A stretch of 64,000 nucleotides of DNA from Rhodococcus sp. UNC23MFCrub1.1 (GTDB lineage: Bacteria; Actinomycetota; Actinomycetes; Mycobacteriales; Mycobacteriaceae). The DNA lies in NCBI RefSeq assembly GCF_000686025.1, contig NZ_JMLQ01000008.1, positions 1-64,000 of the forward strand, in the 5' to 3' direction. The translations under genes were made by a program, and so were the position numbers. Of the stretch, positions 1-10,075 are shown in pieces. Below the pieces are notes generated by a model. It did not search any database, was not told the origin of the DNA, and saw only the letters and a list, made by a program, of their open reading frames with translations. Position 1 is the stretch's first letter. Each line of letters opens with the position of its first letter.

Positions 1-1
1 A

Positions 2-688
<687 letters not shown>

Positions 689-1537
689 TCAGACGGGTTC
701 CGGCGGCTGGTGCGTGATGCGCCGCCGCAGCAGCACGTACACCGCGCGGCGCAGGAACGACGTCACGAGCGCGCGAGCATTACCGATACGAACGTCGTTC
801 TCGGACAGCAGGTCCGGGTAGGCCGCGCGCAGTTTCCGATGGAATCCCGCGGCCTGCCCCGCCTGTTCCCGCGCCAGGCGCACGCTCCACTGCCCGGCAT
901 TGATGCGGAACGCCGCGAGCGACGAGCGGATGGCCACCACGTCACCCTTGAGTGCGACCTCCGTGAAGGTCGCCTGATCGATGAGGAACGGGTGGTCGTT
1001 GTCCCACCAGCCGATGTCGGCGAGGGCGTCTCGTCGCATCAGGACGCATCCCGGCTCACCGAAGATGTTGGAGCCGGCGAGCACCGCGGTGCGTGCGGCC
1101 GTGCGTCCGTCGACGAGGCCGGACAACTTTCCCAGTCCACGCGTGGCGATGATGGTCTTGCCGGCGGCGTCGACGAGCGTGCGTTGCGACGCCACCAGGA
1201 CGGCCGACGGGTGCGCGTCGAACGCGGCGACCTGGTCGGCGATCGACGTCTCTGTGATCGTGTCGTCGCCGCACACGAGTTTGATGAGCTCGCCCGTGGC
1301 CAGTCGACTCACTCTGTCCCAGTTGCGTTTCGCACCGCCGCCTGCCTCCGTGTGCTCGACCCGGATGCGATCGTCGTCGTAGCGGGCGATGACGTCGAGG
1401 GTGGAGTCGGTCGACGCGTGATCGGCGATCACCAGCTCGAAGTCTCGGTAGGTCTGACTCAGGATCGACTCGATGGTCTCGCCGATGAAGTCGGCGTTGT
1501 TGTACGCCGGGACCACGATCGACACGCGGGGTGCCAT
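689..1537 (-). CDS. family 2 glycosyltransferase
   Basis: A 282-residue GT-A fold enzyme, probably adding one sugar to an envelope glycan at the cytoplasmic face. It starts with the family hallmark SIVVPAYNN (residues 6-14), has ADHASTDST for nucleotide binding (38-46) and a Cys-Gly-Asp-Asp metal motif (89-92). There is no clear transmembrane segment. It is the last gene of a minus-strand operon and starts 1 base after the stop of the GtrA-like gene, implying translational coupling. Donor and acceptor are unknown. Confidence 0.85.
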   Translation of the reverse strand: MAPRVSIVVPAYNNADFIGETIESILSQTYRDFELVIADHASTDSTLDVIARYDDDRIRVEHTEAGGGAKRNWDRVSRLATGELIKLVCGDDTITETSIADQVAAFDAHPSAVLVASQRTLVDAAGKTIIATRGLGKLSGLVDGRTAARTAVLAGSNIFGEPGCVLMRRDALADIGWWDNDHPFLIDQATFTEVALKGDVVAIRSSLAAFRINAGQWSVRLAREQAGQAAGFHRKLRAAYPDLLSENDVRIGNARALVTSFLRRAVYVLLRRRITHQPPEPV

Positions 1538-1538
1538 G

Positions 1539-2015
1539 TCAGGAACCTTTCACCGAGGACGAGCGCTTGAACGAGAAGTCGCGGTAGCCGAAGAAGCTGA
1601 TGCAGGCGGTGAGCAGTGTGATGACCAGCTGTGACGGGATGGGTGCGAATCCGAGTACCGAGACGGCCACGGTCATCGCGGCGAGGTTCACCGCGAAGGC
1701 CCCGGAGTTGACCACGACGAACCGCCAGAAGTCGCGAAGCACGTGTCCCCGCACCCGGAAGACCAGGTAGCGATTCGTGCAGAAGGCAGTCAGCACATTG
1801 CACAGGTAGCCGAGCACGATCGCGGCGTGATAGCCGAGCGTGTCACCGATCGCGAGCTGCCAGACGATGAACCAGACGGTGCCGAGCACCGTGTTGAAGC
1901 CGCCCACCAGGAGAAAGACGAGTCCTTGGTTGCCCATCAGGCGGAGGAGCGGGCCGACCGGCTGCGCGTCCACGACGACACGGTCGTCGTCGGCAGGTTG
2001 ATCGGCGGTCACCAC
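1539..2015 (-). CDS. GtrA-like membrane protein, putative lipid-linked sugar flippase
   Basis: 158 residues with a polar N-terminus and four hydrophobic segments (about 31-53, 60-82, 96-118, 125-143), the size and pattern of the GtrA/DPMS-TM family. GtrA proteins are thought to flip undecaprenyl- or decaprenyl-phosphate sugars across the membrane; mycobacterial Rv3789 is a relative. It sits between an epimerase and a soluble glycosyltransferase, with a GtrB-like synthase and a GT-C-like protein upstream in the same operon, so it is probably the translocation step of that module. The substrate is not visible from sequence. Confidence 0.85.
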   Translation of the reverse strand: MVTADQPADDDRVVVDAQPVGPLLRLMGNQGLVFLLVGGFNTVLGTVWFIVWQLAIGDTLGYHAAIVLGYLCNVLTAFCTNRYLVFRVRGHVLRDFWRFVVVNSGAFAVNLAAMTVAVSVLGFAPIPSQLVITLLTACISFFGYRDFSFKRSSSVKGS

Positions 2016-2072
2016 GGCAGTGTCTCAGCAGCGTTCACCGTGGCACAAACTCGCGGACCCGCTCCGGGCTCG

Positions 2073-3014
2073 TCACCCGCGGTGGCCGGCGAGGAGCGAG
2101 GACCGGATGGACTCCAGCGTCGAGGCGATGCCGGCGGGCAGCGTGCGGTGAGTCCTGCGATCGATCTCGGGCCAGACGGTGGATCGAAGACGCAGGTCAC
2201 GGCCCTGGAGCGAGGACAACGGGGAGGCGGCCTGGACGACGAGCGGCCGCCGACGGAAGACGGACCTGCACGCGCCGAGAATGGCGCCGATGGTGACGGC
2301 ATTCCCCGAGGCGAAGATCTTGGTGACGGGCTCCGTGCGCTCCCGCGCGGCGACGTCCAGGGCGTCCGCCACCATCTCTGCCGCATCGGAGATGTAGAGG
2401 TAGTCGCGCAGGGTGTCGATGGGCACATAGATCGAGATGGGTGATGCCAGCAGGTACCCGCGGCACAGGTGGGAGATGAGTCCCTGCGGCTTCGACAGGT
2501 TCTGTCCCGGTCCGTACAGGTTGGCGAAGCGGCCGACCACCACCGACGCATCGGTGCGTCGACCGAAGTCCACCGCTCTCTGCTCGGCGCGTAGCTTCGC
2601 GTGGCCGTACTCGCCCAGCGGCGCGACCGCGCTCGACTCGTCGTGCGGTGCGTCGGGCGTGCCCGCGTAGACCCCACCGGCGGACGACGCATGGAAGACG
2701 GTGACAGGCTCCGGCCTCGGGACCGCATACGACTCGAGCTGTGCCAAGGCGTGCGCGAACAGGTCGTTCTCCCGGTCGAAGGCTGCGCGCGGCGTGCCGT
2801 TGACGCCTGCGCCCGCACACCACACGACATTGACGCGACGTGCGTCGGAGGTGGCCACCGCTCGCGCGCGAGAGGTGATCACGGTGCGCGCCGCGTCCTC
2901 GTCGAGCCACGGGATCATCTCGGTCACCACCCGGTGCCCACGACGGGCGAGTTCGGCGGAGACGGCCGAGCCGAGAAGTCCACCACTCCCGACGACCCAG
3001 GACAACGTCGTCAC
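2073..3014 (-). CDS. NAD-dependent epimerase/dehydratase family protein
   Basis: 313 residues of extended SDR type, likely converting a nucleotide sugar for the neighbouring glycosyltransferases. The dinucleotide motif is GSGGLLGS (residues 9-16), the active site is HASSAGGVY followed by Tyr136-Gly-His-Ala-Lys140, and VVGRFANLYGPGQ is a typical sugar-epimerase segment. The GTG start at 3014 overlaps the upstream stop in a GTGA junction; the open frame runs further upstream but only antisense-like sequence lies there. A 57-bp gap separates it from the GtrA gene. The actual reaction is not determined. Confidence 0.85.
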   Translation of the reverse strand: MTTLSWVVGSGGLLGSAVSAELARRGHRVVTEMIPWLDEDAARTVITSRARAVATSDARRVNVVWCAGAGVNGTPRAAFDRENDLFAHALAQLESYAVPRPEPVTVFHASSAGGVYAGTPDAPHDESSAVAPLGEYGHAKLRAEQRAVDFGRRTDASVVVGRFANLYGPGQNLSKPQGLISHLCRGYLLASPISIYVPIDTLRDYLYISDAAEMVADALDVAARERTEPVTKIFASGNAVTIGAILGACRSVFRRRPLVVQAASPLSSLQGRDLRLRSTVWPEIDRRTHRTLPAGIASTLESIRSSLLAGHRG

Positions 3015-4063
3015 GAGAGGTCGGGGTTCTCGGCGTCCCGGTTCTCGGCGTCCGGGCTCGGGGACACCCGGTCGGCCCGACCCAGTGGCCCGGCAGCCGG
3101 ATCGCCCACGATCAGATAGGGAGGCTTTCCCATCGCGGTCTTCACGTTGACGCCGACGTACTCGGCGACGACGCCGAGAGAGAACAGGGTGGCCCCGAAT
3201 CCGAACAGCAGGACGACCATGGTGGACGCCCAGCCGCGGACCTCGGTGTCCGGGTCGAAGAACGTGTACACGACGAGGAGATAGGCGACCAGGACGAGAC
3301 CGAGAACGGCGAACACCACCCCCAGCACGCTGACCAGACGCAAACCCTTGGTGCCGCTGGAGAGAACCATGCGCCAGAAGTGGGACAGCAGGGTCCGCAG
3401 GTTGTAGCCGGAACGCCGTCCCTGTTCCTCGCGCAGCGTCACCGGGCTGGTGGTCACACTGCCGGCGATCCACCCGAGTGCGACGTCGAGGTACGCCTCG
3501 GATCCGGCGTAGGCGGCCACCGACCGTCCGACCTCGCCCACGACCATGCGGAAGCTGCTGTACTGCACGGTGTTCTCACCGGCCAACGCCTTGGCGATGA
3601 GCCACTTCGAACCCTTGCTCGTCGCGTTGCGCCACAGTCCGTGCGGGGCGGGGTTGGTACCGCGGGCGTAGACGACCGAGGCCTGCTCGTCGAGTGCGGT
3701 GTCGAGAAGTCCGCCGATGTCGGCGGGATCGTGCTGCCCGTCCTCGTCCATCGTGACGATCCACTCGCCGCCACTCGAGGCCATGCCCGCGAGCGTCGCG
3801 GGGTGCTGCCCGAAGTTGCGACTGAGCCAGATTCCGCGGACGAACGAGTGACGGTCCGCCAGGTCTCGGATGACGGCCGCGGATCCGTCCGGGCCGTGGT
3901 CGAACACCAACAGGACCTCCTCGACCACCGCGAGTCGGCGACCGGGGGTCAGAAAGGGCCGGGTGAGGGTCTCGAGCTCGTCGGTCAACGGGCCGAGGGT
4001 CCTCTCACCCTGGTAGACGGGAACGATGACCGAGATCCGGTGCGGAAGCTGATCGTCAGTCAC
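3011..4063 (-). CDS. GtrB-like polyprenyl-phosphate glycosyltransferase with two C-terminal TM helices
   Basis: 350 residues: a GT2 catalytic domain then two membrane helices (about 250-275 and 285-310). SVIVPVYQGE opens the fold, SRNFGQHPAT (81-90) and MDEDGQHDP (105-113) are signatures of the DPM1/GtrB/ArnC group, which loads a sugar onto polyprenyl phosphate. Start is GTG 4063, 11 bases after the stop of the upstream membrane-protein gene; the frame is open far beyond this, but the upstream part is not protein-like. Likely supplies the lipid-linked donor used by the GT-C-like protein encoded just upstream. Confidence 0.88.
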   Translation of the reverse strand: MTDDQLPHRISVIVPVYQGERTLGPLTDELETLTRPFLTPGRRLAVVEEVLLVFDHGPDGSAAVIRDLADRHSFVRGIWLSRNFGQHPATLAGMASSGGEWIVTMDEDGQHDPADIGGLLDTALDEQASVVYARGTNPAPHGLWRNATSKGSKWLIAKALAGENTVQYSSFRMVVGEVGRSVAAYAGSEAYLDVALGWIAGSVTTSPVTLREEQGRRSGYNLRTLLSHFWRMVLSSGTKGLRLVSVLGVVFAVLGLVLVAYLLVVYTFFDPDTEVRGWASTMVVLLFGFGATLFSLGVVAEYVGVNVKTAMGKPPYLIVGDPAAGPLGRADRVSPSPDAENRDAENPDLS

Positions 4064-4074
4064 GAGAGCCGACC

Positions 4075-6321
4075 CTATAACGCAGAGGGGCCGGTTGCCG
4101 ACGAGCGAGCGGCCGACGACTGCGGTCGCGCGGAGAACCGTCGTCGGACGTCGAGCACGACGAGGCCCAGCAGAACGACGATTCCAGCGCCCATGGCAGC
4201 CAGTCCGAGCCGAAACCCGGGCGGGCGGAAAGTCAGCTCGAGATCGGCGTCGGTGGTACCCGGGGGCAGGTCGACGTAGAGGAAGGTGTCGCCCAGCCCC
4301 TTGGTCTGCAACGGCTGTCCGTTCAGAGTGGCCGTGTATCCGGGCCAGGCGAGCCTGGCGAAGACCACGCTGCCGCCGGCGGCGGAGCTCACCCGCAGGC
4401 TCTCGTCGACGTCGCTCGAGCGCACCGGCTCGACGTCGGCGTTCACCGTCGCGGACACGGTGCCCTCCTGCGTCGACACCGGCCCGTCGACCCGTTCGAG
4501 GACGGCGACCTGGTCGGACTGCGGTCGTGGGACGTCGACCCAGCGCCATCCGGGAGGAACCGGCAGCTGCCGCCACATCGGGTACTGCGCCTTCTGGACG
4601 ACGACGCGGTCGAGCAACATCAGATCCGCCGTGGTCCGCCCGGTGTAGACGTCGGGACGGAACACGTTGCGGTACGCATCGGGGCAGGTGGTGCCCTCGT
4701 AGGCGACGCACAACAGTTCCGAGAACGCCTGGTGGCCGACCGGCGTGTAGGCGCTGACGTAGTTCAGGTCGAGCACCTTGGCGTAGTTGCCGTACACCTG
4801 CGCACGCCAGCGATCCGTGGCGTCCTCGGGCGATCTGTCGGACAAGGCCCGATCGCCCAGTTGCAGCGTGGTCCCGGTCCAGTCCGGGAACTCCGCACGC
4901 GCCTCCTGCTGAGACGACGGAAAGTTCCACTCGCTCAGAACGGGCCGGTAGTTGTGGATCTGGTACAGCGCCACGGGAATGACAGACACCATGAGCAGCG
5001 CGGTGGCGGCGGTCGTCCTGCGCGCGCGGAAGACGGCGACGACGAGCCCGCCGAGAACGACGACGAAGAGGACGGACAGCAGGTGTCGGCCGGCCAGTTG
5101 CGGTCCGGACGACAGCGCGCGGATCAGCAGGACGCCCGTGATGACGCCGGCGGCGGTCAGTCGGCCGCGCAGAGAGCGCAGGGTTCCGAAACGGCTCAGC
5201 AGAACTGCGGCGATGATGAGCAGGGCGGCAGCGACGAAGGGCAGCAGTCGTCCGGGCCAACGGATCGGCCCGATGTCGGACGGCCCCGCGGTGTACAGGA
5301 GCAGGGCGCCGAGAACGATGAGGGGACCGGACAGTTCGCGCACGACCGTCGGCACACGGCGCCAGTCGACGAATGCCACAGCCGGGACGAGGAACCAGGC
5401 GATGTAGGTGACCGGGGCCATGGTGGTCTCGCCACTCCACGACTCCATGCTGGTCACCGCCGACGGCAGGCTCGCGCTGAAGGTCTCCGACCAGGGGACC
5501 ACGAGGAAGTTGTCGTTGAGGGTTCCCTCGGCGCCCGAGCGCCAGGTGACGCCCGAGGTGAGGACGCCGGGGAGGAACGTGACGGCGCCGCACAGGGCGG
5601 CGGCGATCGATACGGCCCCGAGTCGGATCACCGGCATCAGGACGCGCGCACGCAGGTACTCGCCGATCATCACCGCGCCCGCGGCGACTCCGGCCATGAG
5701 GGCCGCGTGGACGTACCCCACGCTGATGGCGAGGTAGAGAAACGCGAAGACCGGTAGCGGACCGGAGGTGCCGCGGGCATAGCGCACGGCACTCGCCCAG
5801 GCATTGATCACCCAGGCCATGCCGATCAGCGACGTCACCCAGGACGGCTGCTCGAAGAAGAGGGTGAATCCCGCGAACGGCGTGGCAGTCGCAGCGACCG
5901 CCGCCCAGGAGGGCCTGGATCCGTACTCGAGAGCCACGCGGTAGACGCCGATCGCCAGCACCACGGCGAAGAAGATCTTGACGACGGCAGCGAGCAGTGC
6001 CAGGTCGTCCACCGACGGTGAGATGAGGTTGACGATCATCTGCACGGGATTCCAGAGTCCACCCTGGCCCTCGACCGGGTAGTTGCCGGCCATCCACTGG
6101 GTGGTGACGAGGGGGAGGAACTGCCCTTCACGCAGCAGTCGGCCTAGAGCCAGCCAGTTGCCCACCGCGCCCGACTCGGTGTCGTCGAGGTAGAAGAAGC
6201 GATGGTCGCTCACGAGGATCGCGACGAATCCCAGCACCACCACCACACCGGATCCGAGACCCCAGGACCAGCGCTCTCGACGGGACGTCTCGACCGAGGT
6301 CACGACAGGCGTGTGCGTCAC
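4075..6321 (-). CDS. large polytopic membrane protein, YfhO/GT-C-like putative glycosyltransferase
   Basis: 748 residues from GTG 6321; a TTG at 6360 would give 761, but GTG has a purine-rich AGGAAG/GAGGA stretch before it. About a dozen hydrophobic helices occupy the first 440 residues, then a long soluble part, then one final helix before the basic tail. An acidic FYLDDTESG loop follows the first helix, where GT-C enzymes keep catalytic acids. The late WPGYTATLNGQ...LPPGTTD segment resembles YfhO-family proteins. It heads the operon and diverges from glfT2. Probable role: moving a sugar from a lipid carrier to an outside acceptor; this is inference from topology and neighbours. Confidence 0.75.
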   Translation of the reverse strand: MTHTPVVTSVETSRRERWSWGLGSGVVVVLGFVAILVSDHRFFYLDDTESGAVGNWLALGRLLREGQFLPLVTTQWMAGNYPVEGQGGLWNPVQMIVNLISPSVDDLALLAAVVKIFFAVVLAIGVYRVALEYGSRPSWAAVAATATPFAGFTLFFEQPSWVTSLIGMAWVINAWASAVRYARGTSGPLPVFAFLYLAISVGYVHAALMAGVAAGAVMIGEYLRARVLMPVIRLGAVSIAAALCGAVTFLPGVLTSGVTWRSGAEGTLNDNFLVVPWSETFSASLPSAVTSMESWSGETTMAPVTYIAWFLVPAVAFVDWRRVPTVVRELSGPLIVLGALLLYTAGPSDIGPIRWPGRLLPFVAAALLIIAAVLLSRFGTLRSLRGRLTAAGVITGVLLIRALSSGPQLAGRHLLSVLFVVVLGGLVVAVFRARRTTAATALLMVSVIPVALYQIHNYRPVLSEWNFPSSQQEARAEFPDWTGTTLQLGDRALSDRSPEDATDRWRAQVYGNYAKVLDLNYVSAYTPVGHQAFSELLCVAYEGTTCPDAYRNVFRPDVYTGRTTADLMLLDRVVVQKAQYPMWRQLPVPPGWRWVDVPRPQSDQVAVLERVDGPVSTQEGTVSATVNADVEPVRSSDVDESLRVSSAAGGSVVFARLAWPGYTATLNGQPLQTKGLGDTFLYVDLPPGTTDADLELTFRPPGFRLGLAAMGAGIVVLLGLVVLDVRRRFSARPQSSAARSSATGPSAL

Positions 6322-6474
6322 ACCGTCCTCGCTTCCTGACCGACACGTCGTTCCCCGCAAGTGTCATGGACGCGACGGAACCCTCCCGGTTGTTATCGTA
6401 GGTCACAGACCGGTCTCATTTGTTACGGGGTGCGACGAGCACGCCTGTCTCTACTGTCAGGAGTTGGACAACCG

Positions 6475-8349
6475 ATGCAGTCGACCGCGCCCGCGACGAT
6501 TCCGCACAGCGGCCACGACAGGTTGGTCCTCCAGCGAGGCGTCTTCCTCGGCCCCTCCACCAGAGTGAATCCCGATCTGTACGTGCAGATCGAGAAGGGC
6601 AGCGGGGATCGCAGGCGCCACGACATGACGCTCGCGAAGAACTCTTTCGCTCACACCAACACGTACTTCGGGCGCTTCGCGGCGTCCTACTGGCAGCGGT
6701 GGACCACGGTCGGCGCGGTCACGGCGTCTCTGCGCATCGCGACGAGCGGCCGTGTCCGAGTGCGACTGCTGGCCTCGGACATCGCCGGTCACCGCCGCAT
6801 CGTGTCGGTGCAGGAGACGCGGAGCGACGCCGTGCTGACATTCGAGGCTCCGCTCGACAAGTTCGTCGACGGGGGTGCCCTCTGGCTGGAGTTCGAGACG
6901 TTCGGCGAGTCCGCCGTCGTCGACTGCCTCGAGTGGACCCACGCCACCACGGTGCCGAGACGTCCGGTGGCCATTGCCATCTGCACGTTCAACCGCGCCA
7001 CGGACTGTGCGCACACGGTGGCCGCACTGGCGTCCGACGACGTGGTGTTGTCGCTGATCGACACCGTGCACGTCGTGGATCAGGGCACCGACCTCGTGCA
7101 GGATCAGCCGGAGTTCGCCGATGCGCGGGCGCGGATGGGCGACACCCTGGTGTACCTCCGGCAGCCCAATCTCGGTGGTGCGGGCGGCTTCACACGCGGA
7201 CTGTACGAGGTGACCGCGTCTCGGAGTGGTGTCGACGTCATCCTCATGGACGACGACATCCTGTGTGAGCCGGAGACGGTGCTGCGTCTGAGCGCCTTCG
7301 CCAACGTCACGGCGCAGCCGACCCTGGTCGGTGCGCAGATGCTGTTCCTGCTCAATCCCGACTACCTCAACGTCGGCGCGGAGGAGGTGGACTTCCTGCA
7401 CCTGCAGCACGGTCGCACCGTCGGAAAGGCGTTGTCCAACAAGAGCATGATCAAGAAGAACCAGGAGCGCCGGGTCGACGCCGGCTACAACGCCTGGTGG
7501 ACGTGCCTGATCCCGTCCGAGGTCGTCGAGGAGATCGGTCTCCCGCTTCCCATGTTCTTCCAGTGGGACGACGTGGAGTACGGCGTGCGCGCCGGCCGTG
7601 CCGGCTTCCCGACCGTCACGCTGCCCAACGCGGCGGTGTGGCACGCCGACTTCTACTGGAAGGATTTCGACGACTGGGCGCGGTACTTCAGCACGCGCAA
7701 CTCGCTGATCGTCGGGTCTCTGCACAGCGACCTGAACACGACGGTGTTGTCGCGAATGTTCCTGCGGCACATCGCCGAGTACGTCGTCGGAATGCAGTAC
7801 GGCCTCGCCCACACCACCTTGAAGGGTATCGAGGACTGGCTGTCGGGGCCGGACCATCTGTCCGACGGCGGCATGGCGGCGATGGCTCGTATCCGAGCCG
7901 ACCGCAAGGAGTACCCGGAGACGATCATGCACCCGGCGGCCACCGCGCCGGTGCCCTCCGCGGAGGTGCGGGTGTCGCGAGCGGGCGGGGAGCCGAGCGC
8001 GATGCGAGCGGTGTTGGCCAAGCGCGGTGTCGACCAGTTCCTCGGACGCACGATCGGCGGTCTCGTCGGCGTCACGCGCGAGGACGCCCACTGGTGGCAC
8101 ATCGCCAGGTTCGACCATGTCGTGGTCACCGACGCATCGCAGGGCGGTGTTCGAATCCGCAAGCGGGACAAAGCACGTGGGGTCGCGCTGATGGTGCGTG
8201 CCGTCAAGGTGATGCGGCGTCTGCGGCGGGAGGCTCCTGCTCTGCAGGAGCAGTACCGTGCGGCCGGTGCCGATCTCATCGCACGCGAGAACTGGGCCCG
8301 GCTCTACGGGATCGACGCCGATGCTCCGACCACCGAATCGGTCAGGTGA
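6475..8349 (+). CDS. glfT2: galactofuranosyltransferase GlfT2
   Basis: Polymerises the galactan chain of arabinogalactan by alternating beta-1,5 and beta-1,6 galactofuranose additions from UDP-Galf at the inner membrane face. 624 residues against 637 in M. tuberculosis. An N-terminal beta domain precedes the GT-A domain; PNLGGAGGF (231-239), the metal-binding Asp triad 259-261, WDD at 364-366 and His390-Ala-Asp392 match the known catalytic layout. The ATG at 6475 follows an AGGAG box 11 bases away; the open frame extends 38 codons upstream without protein character. It diverges from the GT-C operon across 153 bp and overlaps the convergent methyltransferase by 8 bp. Confidence 0.95.
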   Translation: MQSTAPATIPHSGHDRLVLQRGVFLGPSTRVNPDLYVQIEKGSGDRRRHDMTLAKNSFAHTNTYFGRFAASYWQRWTTVGAVTASLRIATSGRVRVRLLASDIAGHRRIVSVQETRSDAVLTFEAPLDKFVDGGALWLEFETFGESAVVDCLEWTHATTVPRRPVAIAICTFNRATDCAHTVAALASDDVVLSLIDTVHVVDQGTDLVQDQPEFADARARMGDTLVYLRQPNLGGAGGFTRGLYEVTASRSGVDVILMDDDILCEPETVLRLSAFANVTAQPTLVGAQMLFLLNPDYLNVGAEEVDFLHLQHGRTVGKALSNKSMIKKNQERRVDAGYNAWWTCLIPSEVVEEIGLPLPMFFQWDDVEYGVRAGRAGFPTVTLPNAAVWHADFYWKDFDDWARYFSTRNSLIVGSLHSDLNTTVLSRMFLRHIAEYVVGMQYGLAHTTLKGIEDWLSGPDHLSDGGMAAMARIRADRKEYPETIMHPAATAPVPSAEVRVSRAGGEPSAMRAVLAKRGVDQFLGRTIGGLVGVTREDAHWWHIARFDHVVVTDASQGGVRIRKRDKARGVALMVRAVKVMRRLRREAPALQEQYRAAGADLIARENWARLYGIDADAPTTESVR

Positions 8350-9157
8350 GCCGGACCGCCACCTGCTCGTTGTTGGACGTGTAGGCGAGGTACTCGAACG
8401 TCACCCCGGTGCGGTGGACGAACTCGGTCCACGCCTTGTACTCGTGCAGGGCCCAGCCGGGGAAGTTGAAGAACTCGTCGAACACGATGACGGTGCCCGG
8501 CACCAGCCGTGACTCGAGACGACGCAGGACGAAGTCGGTCGACGAGTACAGGTCGGCGTCGAGGTGCAGGAACGCGACCGGGCCGCGGTTCTTCGACAGG
8601 AACGGCCCGAGGGTCTGCTGGAACATGCCCTTCACCAGGTGCGCTCCCGGAACGTCCGGTAGAGCGTCCTGAGCGAAGGTCCCGGCCTCGAAGCCGGTGC
8701 GCCAGTCCTCCGGCAGGCCCTCGAAGGTGTCGAAGCCGGCGATGACTCCGACGTTGGCGGCGCGGCGCCACTCGTCGACGATGATCGCCAGCGTGGTCCC
8801 GGTGGCGACCCCGAACTCGAGTGCCATGCCGTCGATGGACACCGCACCCAGGGCGTGCCGCAACGTGAGGTCGGGACGGGTGAACGACGGCGTCCGCGGG
8901 AGGTGGTCCTCCACGAAGTCGGCACTCGAGGCGGTGGCCTCGAGGTCCGAGGCGAACGGGATGTCGCGGCGCATTCGGAACTCCAGCGTGGTGATGGATT
9001 CCTGGAGGTCGGCGATCGTCTTCGCCTGACCCGTGATCAGGTCTATCAACTCACTGTGACGACGGTCGGCCTCGGGTGCCACGGCGTCCTGGACTGCCTG
9101 CACGACCTTGCCCCGCGCCGAGGCTCTGACGCGTCGGCTCCACCGCATCACCCGCAC
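8342..9157 (-). CDS. class I SAM-dependent methyltransferase (TylF-like)
   Basis: 271 residues. A helical, probably coiled N-terminus (about 1-65) precedes a Rossmann domain with the SAM loop EFGVATGTT (114-122), an acidic GFDTFEGLPEDW segment and HLDADLYSS, the metal/acceptor motif of the macrocin-type O-methyltransferase family. Position between glfT2 and glfT1 suggests a glycan or lipid carrier as substrate, but that is inferred only from neighbours. Its stop overlaps the 3' end of glfT2 on the other strand. It starts 30 bp downstream of the glfT1 stop, so it may be the last gene of the wzm-wzt-glfT1 operon. Confidence 0.82.
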   Translation of the reverse strand: MRVMRWSRRVRASARGKVVQAVQDAVAPEADRRHSELIDLITGQAKTIADLQESITTLEFRMRRDIPFASDLEATASSADFVEDHLPRTPSFTRPDLTLRHALGAVSIDGMALEFGVATGTTLAIIVDEWRRAANVGVIAGFDTFEGLPEDWRTGFEAGTFAQDALPDVPGAHLVKGMFQQTLGPFLSKNRGPVAFLHLDADLYSSTDFVLRRLESRLVPGTVIVFDEFFNFPGWALHEYKAWTEFVHRTGVTFEYLAYTSNNEQVAVRLT

Positions 9158-9187
9158 CGTCCACTCGTCATGGGGACATACCGTAGT

Positions 9188-10075
9188 TCAGGGTTTGCGG
9201 AAGTACTCATCCCGGCCGAGCTTGCGCAGACGCAACCACTCGCGCAGGCCGCGGAGGTCCCGTCGTGTGACCACGAAGTACCACCCGAAGCGCACCCATT
9301 CCTGCGGGAGAAGCTTGCGCATGCCGGGTTGAGCCATCAGGTATCCGCGGTTGCGGTAGGTGAAGTAGCGCTTGGTGGCGTCGTCCGGATACTGCGTGTG
9401 CATCCGGCCGCCGAGGATCGGCTTGAACTCGTCGGCGCCGTTCGGATGCAGGTACGCGGTCTGCAGGCACGTGCCGAAAGCCAGCCCCGAGCGTGTGAGG
9501 CGACGGTGGATCTCGACCTCGTCGCCGCGGACGAAGAGCCGGAGGTCGGGGACACCGACGGCGTCGATCGCAGCGGCCGAGAACAACGCACCGTTGAACA
9601 ACGACGCGTAGGACGGCAACAACTCCTCGTCACCGAGTTCGGACCGCCACCGTCGCCACGCGGTGCCGCGTCGCAGCGGGAACGCGAGGTGATCGGGATC
9701 GTCGATGTCGCACACGACGGGGGAGACCTCGTCGAGGCCGTGGCGCACCGCGCAGTCGAGGAGCGCGGCGAGGACGTCCGGCCCCTCCGGCCTGCCGTCG
9801 TCGTCGGCGAGCCACACCCGCTCGGCACCGAGGGACAGCGCGTGCAGCATCCCCAGCGCGAAGCCGCCGGCTCCACCGAGGTTGTGCTTGCTCCCGAGGT
9901 AGGTGGTCGGCACGTCTGCGCTCTCGACGAGCTCGCGGACCGCGGTCTCGTTCGCGTTGTCCACCACGATCAGATGGTCGAGCGGACGGGTCTGCGACGT
10001 CAGGACGGCGAGGGACTGGGCCAGCAGCTCGCGGCGCCGGTGGGTGACCACCACGCCGACGATGAACTCAGGCAT
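9188..10075 (-). CDS. glfT1: galactofuranosyltransferase GlfT1
   Basis: Starts the galactan by adding the first two galactofuranose units to the decaprenyl-PP-GlcNAc-rhamnose primer. 295 residues, close to 304 in M. tuberculosis. GVVVTHRR opens the GT2 fold; HNLGGAGGF (64-72) is shared with GlfT2, the Asp triad is at 91-93, and FVRGDEVEIHRR holds the late acidic pair. ATG 10075 was chosen because it overlaps the wzt stop by 8 bp and begins directly at the conserved core. Operon order wzm-wzt-glfT1 matches mycobacteria. Confidence 0.93.
   Translation of the reverse strand: MPEFIVGVVVTHRRRELLAQSLAVLTSQTRPLDHLIVVDNANETAVRELVESADVPTTYLGSKHNLGGAGGFALGMLHALSLGAERVWLADDDGRPEGPDVLAALLDCAVRHGLDEVSPVVCDIDDPDHLAFPLRRGTAWRRWRSELGDEELLPSYASLFNGALFSAAAIDAVGVPDLRLFVRGDEVEIHRRLTRSGLAFGTCLQTAYLHPNGADEFKPILGGRMHTQYPDDATKRYFTYRNRGYLMAQPGMRKLLPQEWVRFGWYFVVTRRDLRGLREWLRLRKLGRDEYFRKP

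Noticed and set aside
3011-6097. A single 1028-codon minus-strand open frame
   Set aside because: Only its last 350 codons (from GTG 4063) are a protein; the upstream part is antisense-like, Arg-rich sequence covering the real membrane protein in another frame.
6407-6416. AGACCGGTCT palindrome between the GT-C operon and glfT2
   Set aside because: A 10-bp palindrome is expected by chance at this GC content and no regulator is adjacent.
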